This document shows, piece after piece, positions 43,321-50,896 of a stretch of 50,896 nt of DNA. Positions within the stretch are counted from its first letter, which is position 1; each line of letters starts with the position of its first letter. Location: NCBI GenBank assembly GCA_949927585.1, contig CATLFA010000009.1, forward strand, positions 1 through 50,896, given 5' to 3'. The notes beneath the pieces are model-generated. The model did not search any database. It was not told the DNA's origin and saw only the letters and a list, made by a program, of their open reading frames with translations. Both the position numbers and the translations under genes were made by a program. The stretch comes from an uncultured Clostridiaceae bacterium (lineage in GTDB: Bacteria > Bacillota > Clostridia > TANB77 > CAG-508).

Positions 43321-43356
43321 AAAAATGGATATTTTTTGAAAAAATATCCATTTTTC
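43321..43356 (+). terminator. Terminator after sigK
   Basis: AAAAATGGATATTTTTT pairs with AAAAAATATCCATTTTT. Confidence 0.85.
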
Positions 43357-43357
43357 C

Positions 43358-43386
43358 TTGCTATTTTGTGGAATTTATTATATTAT
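43358..43386 (+). promoter_or_regulatory. Promoter of the 43439 cluster
   Basis: TTGCTA, 17 bases, TATTAT, 53 bases before the first gene of the cluster. Confidence 0.5.
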
Positions 43387-43438
43387 TATATATGTAATAT
43401 TATATAAAGAAAAATACTTAGAAAGGGGCTATCCGTAA

Positions 43439-43858
43439 ATGAAGAAAACATTAGCCATTATTGCCATTTTTATATCTATACTTTTTAGTACAATGGTTTT
43501 TGCCAATAATGGGGAAAGAATAAGTAATAAAGAAACAAATAAAAGCGAAACAGCAGTAAGTAAAATAGTAGATTTTAAAGATAAAGAAAAAAAGACATTA
43601 GAAGATTATAAAGAAGCATATGGATCAGACAGTTATGGTTTAACAGCATATGCATTAAATAGGATACAAATATATAGTATACCATTTTGCTTTCTAGGAA
43701 TAGCACTTAGTGCTATATATCAATATGTATTAGGAATAAGAAAATTAGACACAAGAGATAAAGGTTTTGCAATTATGATATCAGTAATAACAATATTTGT
43801 AATAGCACAAATATTGCCACTAATATTCGCAATTGTAGTAAAAGGTTGGAGGGGTTAA
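43439..43858 (+). CDS. Exported two-helix membrane protein of unknown function
   Basis: Residues 1-22 form a clear signal peptide (KKTLAIIAIFISILFSTMVFA). A charged outer segment (about 23-65) is followed by two membrane helices (about 78-98 and 110-132). The two-helix ending resembles small pilin-like or secretion-channel subunits but I see no diagnostic motif. The stop is 3 bases before the next ATG, so it is tightly coupled to the MinD-like gene and probably works with it. AAAGGGG is its RBS. Confidence 0.65.
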   Translation: MKKTLAIIAIFISILFSTMVFANNGERISNKETNKSETAVSKIVDFKDKEKKTLEDYKEAYGSDSYGLTAYALNRIQIYSIPFCFLGIALSAIYQYVLGIRKLDTRDKGFAIMISVITIFVIAQILPLIFAIVVKGWRG

Positions 43859-43861
43859 CAA

Positions 43862-46126
43862 ATGAAAGTTTTATTTGCTGTAAGTAATGAAAATATTTCC
43901 GAAACAATAAAAAAGAAATATCAATCAATGTATAAGGAAATTATATTAGGCAAAAACGTTTATTACTTTAATGCAATATTAAAAGAATTACAAAAAGATA
44001 AAAGTTATGATAGAATAGTAATAAGTGAAGATTTAGAACCATTTGCAAACAAAAATTATGAAACAATAGATAATTTCATATTTGAAAAATTAGACAGTAT
44101 ATCTGATGAAGCGGTAACAAATTTAGGAGAAGATATTCCTATAATATTAATAGCCACAGATAGACGTACTAAAGGAGAGCAGGTTTTAAATAAATTATTT
44201 GGAATTGGAGTTTATAGCACTCTAATTGGACAAGATAGAAGCATAGAAGAAGTATGTAAATTAATTAACAAACCACGTTCAAAGAAAGAAGCTAAAATAT
44301 ATTATAAAATAGATTCAGGAGATGTTGATTATAAAGCTGAATCACAAGAAGATGTTAGTGAAGTAGAAATACAAAATATATTAACACATTATAAAAGATT
44401 AGGTAAAAATGAAGATAAATACATTGAAAGTTTTGATAGTATAGCAAACCAATATACAGATGAGCAATTAAAAGTAATTATAAAATTCTTACCTTTAGGA
44501 GTTAAAGCAGTACTAGAAGCAAATAGTCCGAAATATCAGCAATTAGCAACTTTTGCAGGTGAAAGTGCAAAATTAAAAAAACAACAACCTTATAATTCAA
44601 CACAAATAAATCCAAAAACAAGTAAACCAAGAAATACAAACCAAGCAATTGTAGATAATGGAATAAAAATAGAATCTATTGGAAATACAAAAGTAAATAA
44701 ACTAAGTAAACCAGTAGTAATACCAACAACAGTTTCTACAAACAATGTGAAAAAAGTATCAAAGCCAGTTACTTCTAAGCCTAATACAGAAAATAAACAA
44801 AATACCTTACAAGAAATAGAACAAGTAAAAAAAGGAAGAGGAAGACCTAGAAAAGTTCAAATAGAAGAAGTAAATGTAGAAGAACAGCCTAAGAAAAAAA
44901 GAGGAAGACCTAGAAAAATAGAAAGTCAAGAAGAAAATGAACTACCAACAAAAAGAGGAATATATAGCAAAAATACTTTAAGAGAAAATAACCAAAATGA
45001 TATATTACCAGGATTTGAAGAAGAAACATTATTACCAGGTTTTGAAGCAGACGAAGTTTTATTACCAGGATTTGATGAAACAGAAAAATATACATCATAT
45101 GAATCAAATAAAACACAGGCAAATAATACATTATTAGAAAATGATTTATTATCAGATTTTGAAGAAGAAACAATAAATGAAGCAAAATATGGATATATGT
45201 CAGATTATGAAGAAGTAAAAGAAAATAATATAGTTAATGTAGAAACTTCAGAAAAAATTGAGTTAGATAAACTATTAACTTCAGACAAGAAAGTAGTAGC
45301 ATTTGTAGGAACATCAAAAAATGGGACATCTTTCTTAATAAATAATGTAGCAGAAATTCTTTCAAACCAAGGAATAAAAATAGCAATATTAGATTTAACA
45401 CAAAATAGAAATTCATACTATATATATACAAAAAATGAAGAAGCCTTAAGAACAAAAGCAATAAATTGTACAAGTAAGCTATTAGAAGGAATTGCAGAAG
45501 GAGTAGAGGTTAATAAAAACTTAGATGTATATACTTCGTTACCAGGGGAAAATAATGGAATAGAAAACTATACAAAAATATTAAGTACACTAGTACAGAA
45601 ATATTCATTAGTATTATTAGACTGTGATTTTAAAACAGAATTAGGATATATAAGTAAAAGTCAAGAAATATACCTAGTACAAAGTATGGATGTACTTACA
45701 ATACAACCACTTACAGCATATTTAAGAGAATTAAAAGCAAAAAATGTATTAGATCAAAATAAATTAAGAGTAGTTATTAATAAATATGTAAAAGTAAGAA
45801 GTGTTACAGAAAAAACAATAATAGCAGGAATGGCATTTTATAATGACCCATCAATGTCATTTATGACAGAATTATTTAATAGAGAAAATATAAGATATAC
45901 AGTAGTTCCATTTGAAATGCAAACATACACAAAATATTTAGAAGGATTAATAAATTGTAATATAGCTACAAATGGTTATTCAAAAGACTTTATGAATAGT
46001 TTGAAAAAATTAGGTAATATGGTATATCCATTATTATCGAATAGTTCAAAGTATAACCAATATTCAGGAGCAAGTAATTTTTCAAATGATATGAATCATA
46101 TTTTAAATAAAATGAAAAACAAATAA
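43862..46126 (+). CDS. MinD/CpaE-like ATPase with AT-hook-like linker
   Basis: A 754-residue protein. The N-terminal 140 residues look receiver-like (MKVLFAVSNENISETIKKKY, YDRIVISEDLEPF, IPIILIATDRR). A long disordered linker (about 230-470) holds two AT-hook-like motifs, KKGRGRPRK and KKKRGRPRK (about residues 321 and 343), and three LPGFE/LPGFD repeats (about 381-405). The C-terminal ~250 residues are a MinD/ParA-like fold with a degenerate P-loop (VVAFVGTSKNGTSFLINNVAEIL, about 477) and a LVLLDCDF Walker B. CpaE-type proteins have this receiver plus MinD layout and position pili or other surface machines. The first lysine of the deviant Walker A is present but the following GK is NGT, so ATP hydrolysis is doubtful. 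Confidence 0.7.
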   Translation: MKVLFAVSNENISETIKKKYQSMYKEIILGKNVYYFNAILKELQKDKSYDRIVISEDLEPFANKNYETIDNFIFEKLDSISDEAVTNLGEDIPIILIATDRRTKGEQVLNKLFGIGVYSTLIGQDRSIEEVCKLINKPRSKKEAKIYYKIDSGDVDYKAESQEDVSEVEIQNILTHYKRLGKNEDKYIESFDSIANQYTDEQLKVIIKFLPLGVKAVLEANSPKYQQLATFAGESAKLKKQQPYNSTQINPKTSKPRNTNQAIVDNGIKIESIGNTKVNKLSKPVVIPTTVSTNNVKKVSKPVTSKPNTENKQNTLQEIEQVKKGRGRPRKVQIEEVNVEEQPKKKRGRPRKIESQEENELPTKRGIYSKNTLRENNQNDILPGFEEETLLPGFEADEVLLPGFDETEKYTSYESNKTQANNTLLENDLLSDFEEETINEAKYGYMSDYEEVKENNIVNVETSEKIELDKLLTSDKKVVAFVGTSKNGTSFLINNVAEILSNQGIKIAILDLTQNRNSYYIYTKNEEALRTKAINCTSKLLEGIAEGVEVNKNLDVYTSLPGENNGIENYTKILSTLVQKYSLVLLDCDFKTELGYISKSQEIYLVQSMDVLTIQPLTAYLRELKAKNVLDQNKLRVVINKYVKVRSVTEKTIIAGMAFYNDPSMSFMTELFNRENIRYTVVPFEMQTYTKYLEGLINCNIATNGYSKDFMNSLKKLGNMVYPLLSNSSKYNQYSGASNFSNDMNHILNKMKNK

Positions 46127-46165
46127 AATATAAAAAATAAATGAACTAAACAGGAGGTGCAAATA

Positions 46166-47263
46166 TTGATAATCCTAGTAATCATATTATTAGTAGCAAT
46201 TATAATGTTATTAATGATATATAACATGCTTATAAATAAAAAAATAGATAAATATAATAACTTAAATCAAAAAGTAGTAAGTTTAAACGTACTACAAGAA
46301 TTTATGAATACTATAAGCGACGAAAAATCAGCAGATGATAAAATAAGAAAAATAAATGAAATACTAATAGAAAAATATGATATAAAGTATTCAACAATTG
46401 TAGTATACAATGGTGCAGAATATGCCATAAAAGCAACAAATGTAGATGTTAAGCATTGGGATACACTAAAAAATTTACACTCTGAAGAAATATTTAAAGA
46501 AGCAATACAAACAGCAACTCCTAAATATATAACAGTAGAAAAAGAAGGTGAAAGACTTCCATATCAAAAAATGGAATTTGGAAGAGCAAAATCAGCAATG
46601 TTCTTCCCACTATATATAGATAATGTCTATATAGGATATTGGATAATAGAAAGTGGAATTCTACATGACTTTGATAAAATAGATACAACAGTATTAGAAG
46701 TAGTAAAAAATAATATAATTTCAGTAATAAAAACAATAGAAAGTCAAAGCATAGTAGAAAATATAGTTAGAGATGATTTGTTTACAGGTCTAAAATCAGA
46801 AGAATATTTATATAGTGAAGGAAAAAGAAAAATAGACCAATTTACAACATCAACAATATGTATGTTTGAAATAAAAAATATAGTAGATATTAACGAAAAC
46901 TTAGGAAGGCATACAGGAAATGATGTTATAACAAAAGTAAGTGAACTTGTAAAACAAAACATTTCGGCAGATTATATATTTATAAGATATATGGGACCTA
47001 AATTTGTAATAGCATTTTCAGGAGTAGAGATAGAAGGAGTTTCTGAATTTATGCAAACAATAAAAAATGGACTAGAAAGTTTAGTAATAAAACAAAATGA
47101 ACAAGATTACTATGAAGATGAAGAGCCTTTAGAAGTTAGTCCAAAAATAAATGTAGTACTTACAAATTACTATAAAGGAACAGCAATTGAAGGAACAACA
47201 AAAAAATTAGAAGAATACTTAAATTTAGCACCACAAGATGAAAATGATATAAATTATATTTAA
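46166..47263 (+). CDS. Membrane-anchored GAF/degenerate GGDEF protein
   Basis: One N-terminal membrane helix (residues 1-20, IILVIILLVAIIMLLMIY), a GAF-like sensory domain (about 45-190, with IKYSTIVVYNGAEYAIKA and AMFFPLYIDNVYIGYWIIE), then a GGDEF-like domain (about 205-310) in which DDLTGL is DDLFTGL and the GGDEF signature is replaced by YMGPKF. It therefore probably lacks diguanylate cyclase activity and may be a sensor or scaffold. TTG 46166 is chosen because GGAGG is 8 bases upstream; GTG 46157 overlaps the RBS. It is 40 bases after the MinD-like gene, same operon. Confidence 0.7.
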   Translation: MIILVIILLVAIIMLLMIYNMLINKKIDKYNNLNQKVVSLNVLQEFMNTISDEKSADDKIRKINEILIEKYDIKYSTIVVYNGAEYAIKATNVDVKHWDTLKNLHSEEIFKEAIQTATPKYITVEKEGERLPYQKMEFGRAKSAMFFPLYIDNVYIGYWIIESGILHDFDKIDTTVLEVVKNNIISVIKTIESQSIVENIVRDDLFTGLKSEEYLYSEGKRKIDQFTTSTICMFEIKNIVDINENLGRHTGNDVITKVSELVKQNISADYIFIRYMGPKFVIAFSGVEIEGVSEFMQTIKNGLESLVIKQNEQDYYEDEEPLEVSPKINVVLTNYYKGTAIEGTTKKLEEYLNLAPQDENDINYI

Positions 47264-47299
47264 AAGTAGTTTAATAAACAAGAAAGGAAAGGTATTATA

Positions 47300-47548
47300 A
47301 TGGCAAATGATGAAACAATGTGCTTTAGAATGCCAAAAGAAGAAGGTTTAGACAGCAAGGAAATATTAAGAAAAGTATATGAAGCTTTACAAGAAAAAGG
47401 TTATAACCCAATAAATCAAATAGTTGGATATATTTTATCAGGAGATCCAACATATATAACAAGTCATAATGGAGCAAGAACATTAATAAGACAAATAGAA
47501 AGAGATGAGTTGTTAGAAAAAATGGTTAAAAATTATATTAATATATAA
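47300..47548 (+). CDS. ireB: IreB family regulatory phosphoprotein
   Basis: Small (82-residue) helical protein of the IreB/UPF0297 (DUF965) family: [42 protein letters not shown] and [32 protein letters not shown] are near-identical to the family pattern (each recognised in short blocks such as [20 protein letters not shown]). In enterococci IreB is phosphorylated by the Ser/Thr kinase IreK. The order ireB-ruvX-DUF1292 is conserved in Firmicutes. AAAGGAAAGG precedes the ATG. Confidence 0.93.
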   Translation: MANDETMCFRMPKEEGLDSKEILRKVYEALQEKGYNPINQIVGYILSGDPTYITSHNGARTLIRQIERDELLEKMVKNYINI

Positions 47549-47570
47549 AGAATTAGGAGAAAAAAGTAAG

Positions 47571-47996
47571 TTGCGAAAACTAGGAATAGATTATGGAGAT
47601 AGTAGAGTAGGAATTGCTATTACAGATGCCTTAGGAATAACAGCCCAAGGCTTAGAAACTATACATCATAATGGGAATGATAAAATAGTATTAAAAAGAC
47701 TAGAAGAATTATTTAATGAATATGAAATAGATACTATAATAATAGGAATGCCTATAAATATGAATGGAACGAAAACTGATAGGGTAGAAGTAACAAAAAA
47801 ATTCATACATAAATTAAAATGTAAATTTCCAAAAATACCAATAGAAGAAATAGATGAAAGACTAACAACAGTAGCAGCACATAAAACTATGAACTTTTTA
47901 GATGTAAACAAAAAGAAAAAGAAAAATATAGTAGATACAATATCTGCAGTATACATATTAGAAATATATATGAACAAAATTAAGAATAGTAAATAA
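47571..47996 (+). CDS. ruvX: YqgF/RuvX-type Holliday junction resolvase-like protein
   Basis: RNase H-fold protein (141 residues) that processes pre-16S rRNA or acts as a putative Holliday junction resolvase. Family motifs: LGIDYGDSRVGIAITD, IIIGMPINMNGT and IDERLTTVAA (catalytic acidic residues in the first and third). The start is TTG 47571 with weak AGGAGAAAAAAG upstream. 22 bases after ireB, same operon. Confidence 0.93.
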   Translation: MRKLGIDYGDSRVGIAITDALGITAQGLETIHHNGNDKIVLKRLEELFNEYEIDTIIIGMPINMNGTKTDRVEVTKKFIHKLKCKFPKIPIEEIDERLTTVAAHKTMNFLDVNKKKKKNIVDTISAVYILEIYMNKIKNSK

Positions 47997-48108
47997 AAAG
48001 TATACAAACAAAAAAATAACAAATAATAAATTTAAAATGATAATTATTGTAGAAATACAATTATTATATATAACCTATAAAAAGGTAAAACGAAAGGAGA
48101 AAGAAAAA

Positions 48109-48429
48109 ATGGATGAAAATGAAATGATGAATGGCGAAGAGGAATTAAATAACATTATAATATTAAACGATGAAAATGGAGAAGAAGTTCCATTCGAATT
48201 CTTAGATGTTGTAGAATTTGAAGGAGAAGAATATGTAGTTCTTTTACCAGTAGAAGAAGATGAAGAAGATTCAGGAGAAGTAGTAATACTAAAAATAGAA
48301 GATACAGAATCAGAAGATGAAGAATCTTATGTAAGTGTAGATGATGAACATACTTTAAATCAAGTATTTGAATTATTTAAAGAGAAATTTAAAGATGAAT
48401 TTAACTTTATAGATGACGAAGAAGAATAA
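48109..48429 (+). CDS. DUF1292 domain protein
   Basis: Small acidic protein (106 residues) with the DUF1292 pattern NIIILNDENGEEVPFEFLDVVEFEGEEYVVLLPVEEDEE (blocks: FEFLDVVEFEGEEYVVLLP). The family is found beside ireB and ruvX in Firmicutes (YrzB), with no known function. The ATG at 48109 has AAAGGAG upstream and the C-terminus ends in EEE. The in-frame open region further upstream (from 48037) lacks an RBS. Confidence 0.88.
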   Translation: MDENEMMNGEEELNNIIILNDENGEEVPFEFLDVVEFEGEEYVVLLPVEEDEEDSGEVVILKIEDTESEDEESYVSVDDEHTLNQVFELFKEKFKDEFNFIDDEEE

Positions 48430-48587
48430 AAAACGGTAGGAGGGGGGAAGAAAATTCCGACCTCTTTTTATTTTTTATAATAACTAAATTTTAATGATTA
48501 ATTATAATTATATGAAACAATATTAATAAACTTTTCAGTGAAGAGAGAAGATTACAAACTTGTTTAAAAAAGGAGAGATAAAATTAA

Positions 48588-49064
48588 ATGAAAAATTTAA
48601 GTAGTTGGCTAATAACAATATTTGTTATGATGTACTGGTTATTTAGAGTAGTTGTAGCAATAACAGGAAGTATGGGAATAGACTTTATAGTTTTACCAAT
48701 AGATACTAATATAGAAATAGCACTATTATTTATAGTACTAATATGCATACCATTTATATTCAAAAGAAAACTATTAGGTTCAATAGTATATTTAGGAGCA
48801 TATGGGTGGTATTTTGGAAGAGGATTAATAGAAAATATTATAAAACTAATAAACAATGAAACTCTAAATATGCAAACATACACAGAAATGTTCTTTTCAC
48901 TAATAGGAGTAGCACTTCCAATACTAGTATTATTTGATATATTATTAGATAAAAACAGAACAAAAAATCCAACAGACAAAAAAACAGACTGGTTTTACAA
49001 AAACGAACAATACGACAGAAAGTTAGATGAAAGAGCAGATAAGAACAATTATAGGACTTTATAA
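48588..49064 (+). CDS. Membrane protein of unknown function
   Basis: A 158-residue protein with three or four hydrophobic helices (about 5-25, 42-60, 65-80, 100-122) and a charged C-terminal tail ending near KLDERADKNNYRTL. I do not recognise the family. It has an AAAGGAGAG RBS and is preceded by a diverged copy of the leader repeat seen at 38305 and 39290. Codon use is host-like and no CGG occurs, so it is probably a lineage gene rather than a recent import. Confidence 0.65.
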   Translation: MKNLSSWLITIFVMMYWLFRVVVAITGSMGIDFIVLPIDTNIEIALLFIVLICIPFIFKRKLLGSIVYLGAYGWYFGRGLIENIIKLINNETLNMQTYTEMFFSLIGVALPILVLFDILLDKNRTKNPTDKKTDWFYKNEQYDRKLDERADKNNYRTL

Positions 49065-49089
49065 TTATATATAAAGAAGGAGTAAGAAA

Positions 49090-49692
49090 ATGAAAAAGAT
49101 ATTATTTGCAACAAGTAATGAAAGTAAATCAAAAAGATTTAGTAAAGGATTATTAAAAAAGAATATAGAAGTTTTAAATTTAAAAGACTTAAATATAAAA
49201 TTAGAAGCTAAGGAAGATGGAAAAACAGCAATAGAAAATGCTTTAATAAAAGCTCGTGAAGGATATAAAAAAACAGGTATGTCAACTATAGGTATGGATG
49301 ATACATTATATTTAGAAAATGTACCAGAAGAAAAACAACCTGGATTATTTGTAAGAAGAATAAATGGAAAAACATTAACAGATGAAGAAATGATAGAACA
49401 TTATATAAATTTAGTCAAGAAATATGGAAATAATGGAAAAATTAATTGTAAATGGATATATGGACTTGCTATAGTAAATGAAAAAGGAGAAGAAAACACT
49501 TACACTTGGAGTAAAGATAACTTTTATATGGTTGATACTAAATCAAATATAATAAATTCAGGATATCCATTAAACTCAATTTCAAAATATAAAATTATTG
49601 ATAAATATTTTACTGAAATTACTGATGAAGATAAAGAAAAAATTAAAATAAGTGAAGATGATGTTGTAGAATTTATTAGTAAATATAGTTAA
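49090..49692 (+). CDS. Non-canonical purine NTP pyrophosphatase (RdgB/HAM1 family)
   Basis: Hydrolyses ITP, dITP and XTP so that they do not enter DNA and RNA. The family start KILFATSNESKSKRFSKGL contains the nucleotide-binding SNxSK motif. Other blocks: LEAKEDGKTAIENALIKAREGY (with the ENA-xxKA pattern), TIGMDDTLYLE and the C-terminal LNSISKYKIIDKYF. 200 residues, typical. AGAAGGAG lies before the ATG. It follows the membrane protein by 25 bases, probably one transcript. Confidence 0.88.
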   Translation: MKKILFATSNESKSKRFSKGLLKKNIEVLNLKDLNIKLEAKEDGKTAIENALIKAREGYKKTGMSTIGMDDTLYLENVPEEKQPGLFVRRINGKTLTDEEMIEHYINLVKKYGNNGKINCKWIYGLAIVNEKGEENTYTWSKDNFYMVDTKSNIINSGYPLNSISKYKIIDKYFTEITDEDKEKIKISEDDVVEFISKYS

Positions 49693-49714
49693 AATTATAA
49701 AGTAGGAGGCAATT

Positions 49715-49982
49715 ATGAATAATAACAATGATATACGAATTAGAGATATTCGTTCAAGAATGCCTTTGATAATCTTATAAGTTTACTACCAAATTCGATA
49801 GTTACAATTTTTGTAGGAAGACAAGCAATAGAAATTGTTTTTAAGTATTTATTATTAAAGAAAACAGGTCAAATAAAAAAACAACATGGTTTCATTTAGA
49901 TGCAAAATGGATTTTATATAATTTTTCATTAATTATTTTAGAATTAATACATTTTGCAGATTTTGAAACAAAATTCAAGTAA
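49715..49982 (+). pseudogene. Broken HEPN-like small gene
   Basis: Starts with AGGAGG and ATG 49715 (MNNNNDIRIRDIRSR), then a one-base loss near 49762 shifts the frame; FDNLISLLPNSIVTIFVGRQAIEIVFKYLLLKK follows in another frame (pieces: LPNSIVTIFVGRQ, AIEIVFKYLLL), and a second shift in the A-run near 49880 leads to TWFHLDAKWILYNFSLIILEL ending at TAA 49982. The helices and the R-x4-E pattern near VGRQAIE suggest a HEPN-type protein. Both lesions are unlike the CGG sites, so this is ordinary decay (or homopolymer sequencing errors). Confidence 0.45.
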
Positions 49983-50015
49983 AATAAAAGTAATAAAAAA
50001 AGAAGGTGGATAAAA

Positions 50016-50896
50016 ATGAATGAAAATATCGATGGGAAGGAAAATAAAACCGTAATCAACTGGTACCCAGGCCACATGGCTAAAACTAAAAAGCAGATAA
50101 TAGAAGATTTAAAATTAATAGATGTAGTAGTAGAAATACTAGATGCCAGAATACCAAAAGCTAGTGTAAACCCTGATATTAGAAAATACATAGAAAATAA
50201 GAAAAAAGTAGTAGTTTTAAACAAATGTGATTTGGCAGAAGAAACAGAAAATTCAAAGTGGGTAAAAGAATTTGGAAAACAAAATGTGCCAGCAGTTTTA
50301 GTAGATTCTAACTCTGGAAAAGGTGTGCAAGATGTAATTAAACAAATTGAAAAAGTATATGAAGAAACTAAAAATGAATATTCAAGCAAAGGTAGAGTTG
50401 GTAAATCTATAAGAGTGATGGTAATAGGAATTCCTAATGTAGGAAAATCATCATTCATAAATAGAATTACCAAAAAGACATCTGCAAATGTTGGAAACAA
50501 GCCAGGAGTAACAAGGCAAAAGCAATGGGTGCGAGTAAATGAAAAAATAGAATTATTAGATACACCAGGTGTATTATGGCCAAAATTTGAAGAGGAGCAA
50601 ATAGCACTAAAACTAGCATATACAGGAACTATAAAAGATGACATATTACAAAAAGTAGATATTGCATACAATTTATTAAAGTATTTATTAGAAAATGAAC
50701 AAGAAAGAATAGTAGAAAGATATAAAATTTCAAAAGAAGAGATACAACAAGAGTTTGAAAACACTGATAGAATGGAAAATGAAAATATATTAGAAATAAT
50801 GTATAAAATAGGAAGAAAAAGAGGCGCAATAGTTTCTGGTGGACATGTTGATGAAGAAAAGGTGGCTAATATAATATTAGAAGATTTTAGAAGTGG
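50016..50896 (+). CDS. rbgA: Ribosome biogenesis GTPase YlqF/RbgA (3' end outside window)
   Basis: Circularly permuted GTPase that completes assembly of the 50S ribosomal subunit. The order is G4 (NKCDLAE), then G1 (GIPNVGKSSFINRI), then G3 (DTPGVLWPKF), which is diagnostic of the permuted class. The N-terminus (INWYPGHMAKTKKQIIEDLKLIDVVVEILDARIPKAS) is the RbgA signature, in blocks WYPGHMAK and DARIP. AGAAGGTGG precedes ATG 50016. The frame stays open to the window end after VSGGHVDEEKVANIILEDF. No CGG is seen in the available part. Confidence 0.95.
   Translation, partial: MNENIDGKENKTVINWYPGHMAKTKKQIIEDLKLIDVVVEILDARIPKASVNPDIRKYIENKKKVVVLNKCDLAEETENSKWVKEFGKQNVPAVLVDSNSGKGVQDVIKQIEKVYEETKNEYSSKGRVGKSIRVMVIGIPNVGKSSFINRITKKTSANVGNKPGVTRQKQWVRVNEKIELLDTPGVLWPKFEEEQIALKLAYTGTIKDDILQKVDIAYNLLKYLLENEQERIVERYKISKEEIQQEFENTDRMENENILEIMYKIGRKRGAIVSGGHVDEEKVANIILEDFRS

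Noticed and set aside
1356..46966. Many other CGG triplets on coding strands (e.g. 1356, 5116, 18660, 19329, 21784, 29889, 43201)
   Set aside because: They lie across codon borders (TAC GGA, GGC GGA, ATC GGT, GAC GGA, GCG GTA and so on) and the reading frame is unbroken, so they are not CGG codons.

Overview
The window is about 51 kb of very AT-rich DNA from a low-GC, anaerobic, probably spore-forming member of the Clostridia. The evidence is strong GGAGG ribosome binding sites, A-ending codons, pyruvate formate-lyase with its activase, a pro-sigma-K type sporulation sigma factor, SpoIIIE/FtsK, SepF/DivIVA, a radA-disA pair and an ireB-ruvX-DUF1292 cluster. I cannot name a species. It looks like an uncultured gut-type lineage.

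The main result is a recoding pattern. Twelve genes, eleven of them otherwise intact members of conserved families, each contain one to three single-base insertions. In all fifteen cases the insertion is a C directly before a glycine codon, so the ribosome meets CGG in the zero frame and must move +1 to read GGN. Affected genes include radA (inside the Walker A motif), ftsK/spoIIIE, sigK, trmL, the transketolase C-subunit, a beta-CASP nuclease, a DUF368 permease, a radical SAM/DUF4130 DNA-repair pair (three sites) and an M23 peptidase (three sites). By eye I found no CGG read as arginine in any conserved gene, although CGT, CGC and CGA are used. CGG read in frame occurs eight times in six small or poorly conserved genes. 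The simplest reading is that CGG has lost its arginine tRNA and acts as a +1 shift codon (or CGGN is read as a four-base glycine codon), with the accessory genes recently imported.

Layout. 1-710: tail of a probable serine recombinase abutting a 5'-truncated polysaccharide deacetylase. 0.9-7.2 kb: a Mur-ligase-like protein, a tandem-OB SSB, unknown proteins, an ArsP-type metal exporter and an ORF6N protein. 7.2-11.6 kb: pflA and pflB (minus strand), with a decayed ORF6N copy between them. 11.9-17.6 kb: a PIN protein, an XRE regulator, the radical SAM/DUF4130 pair, a double NTP pyrophosphohydrolase, trmL and a small unknown. 17.8-20.6 kb: a dead PD-(D/E)XK element, an SPFH/zinc-ribbon protein, sepF and divIVA. 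20.7-23.7 kb: a pilin-like/Big2/FGE-like surface protein, tRNA-Trp, GtrA and the M23 peptidase. 23.9-31.8 kb: split transketolase, FtsK, a coiled-coil protein and a beta-CASP nuclease. 32.2-38.1 kb: GH15 glucoamylase, RAYT transposase, radA and disA. 38.3-43.3 kb: cyclophilin, dCMP deaminase, an unknown, DUF368, a GH3 enzyme and sigK. 43.4-50.9 kb: a membrane protein/MinD-like/GAF-GGDEF-like cluster, ireB-ruvX-DUF1292, a membrane protein, RdgB, a broken HEPN-like gene and the start of rbgA (ylqF).

A REP-like repeat family (cores resembling GGGACGTTTCC and TCTGTCCC) is scattered through the window together with a RAYT transposase that probably moves it. One tandem REP insertion lies in frame inside the GH15 gene, and another forms the 3' end of the RAYT gene itself. 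A second small repeat family (TGTAGGGGCGATTAGCAATCGCC type) occupies several intergenic gaps.
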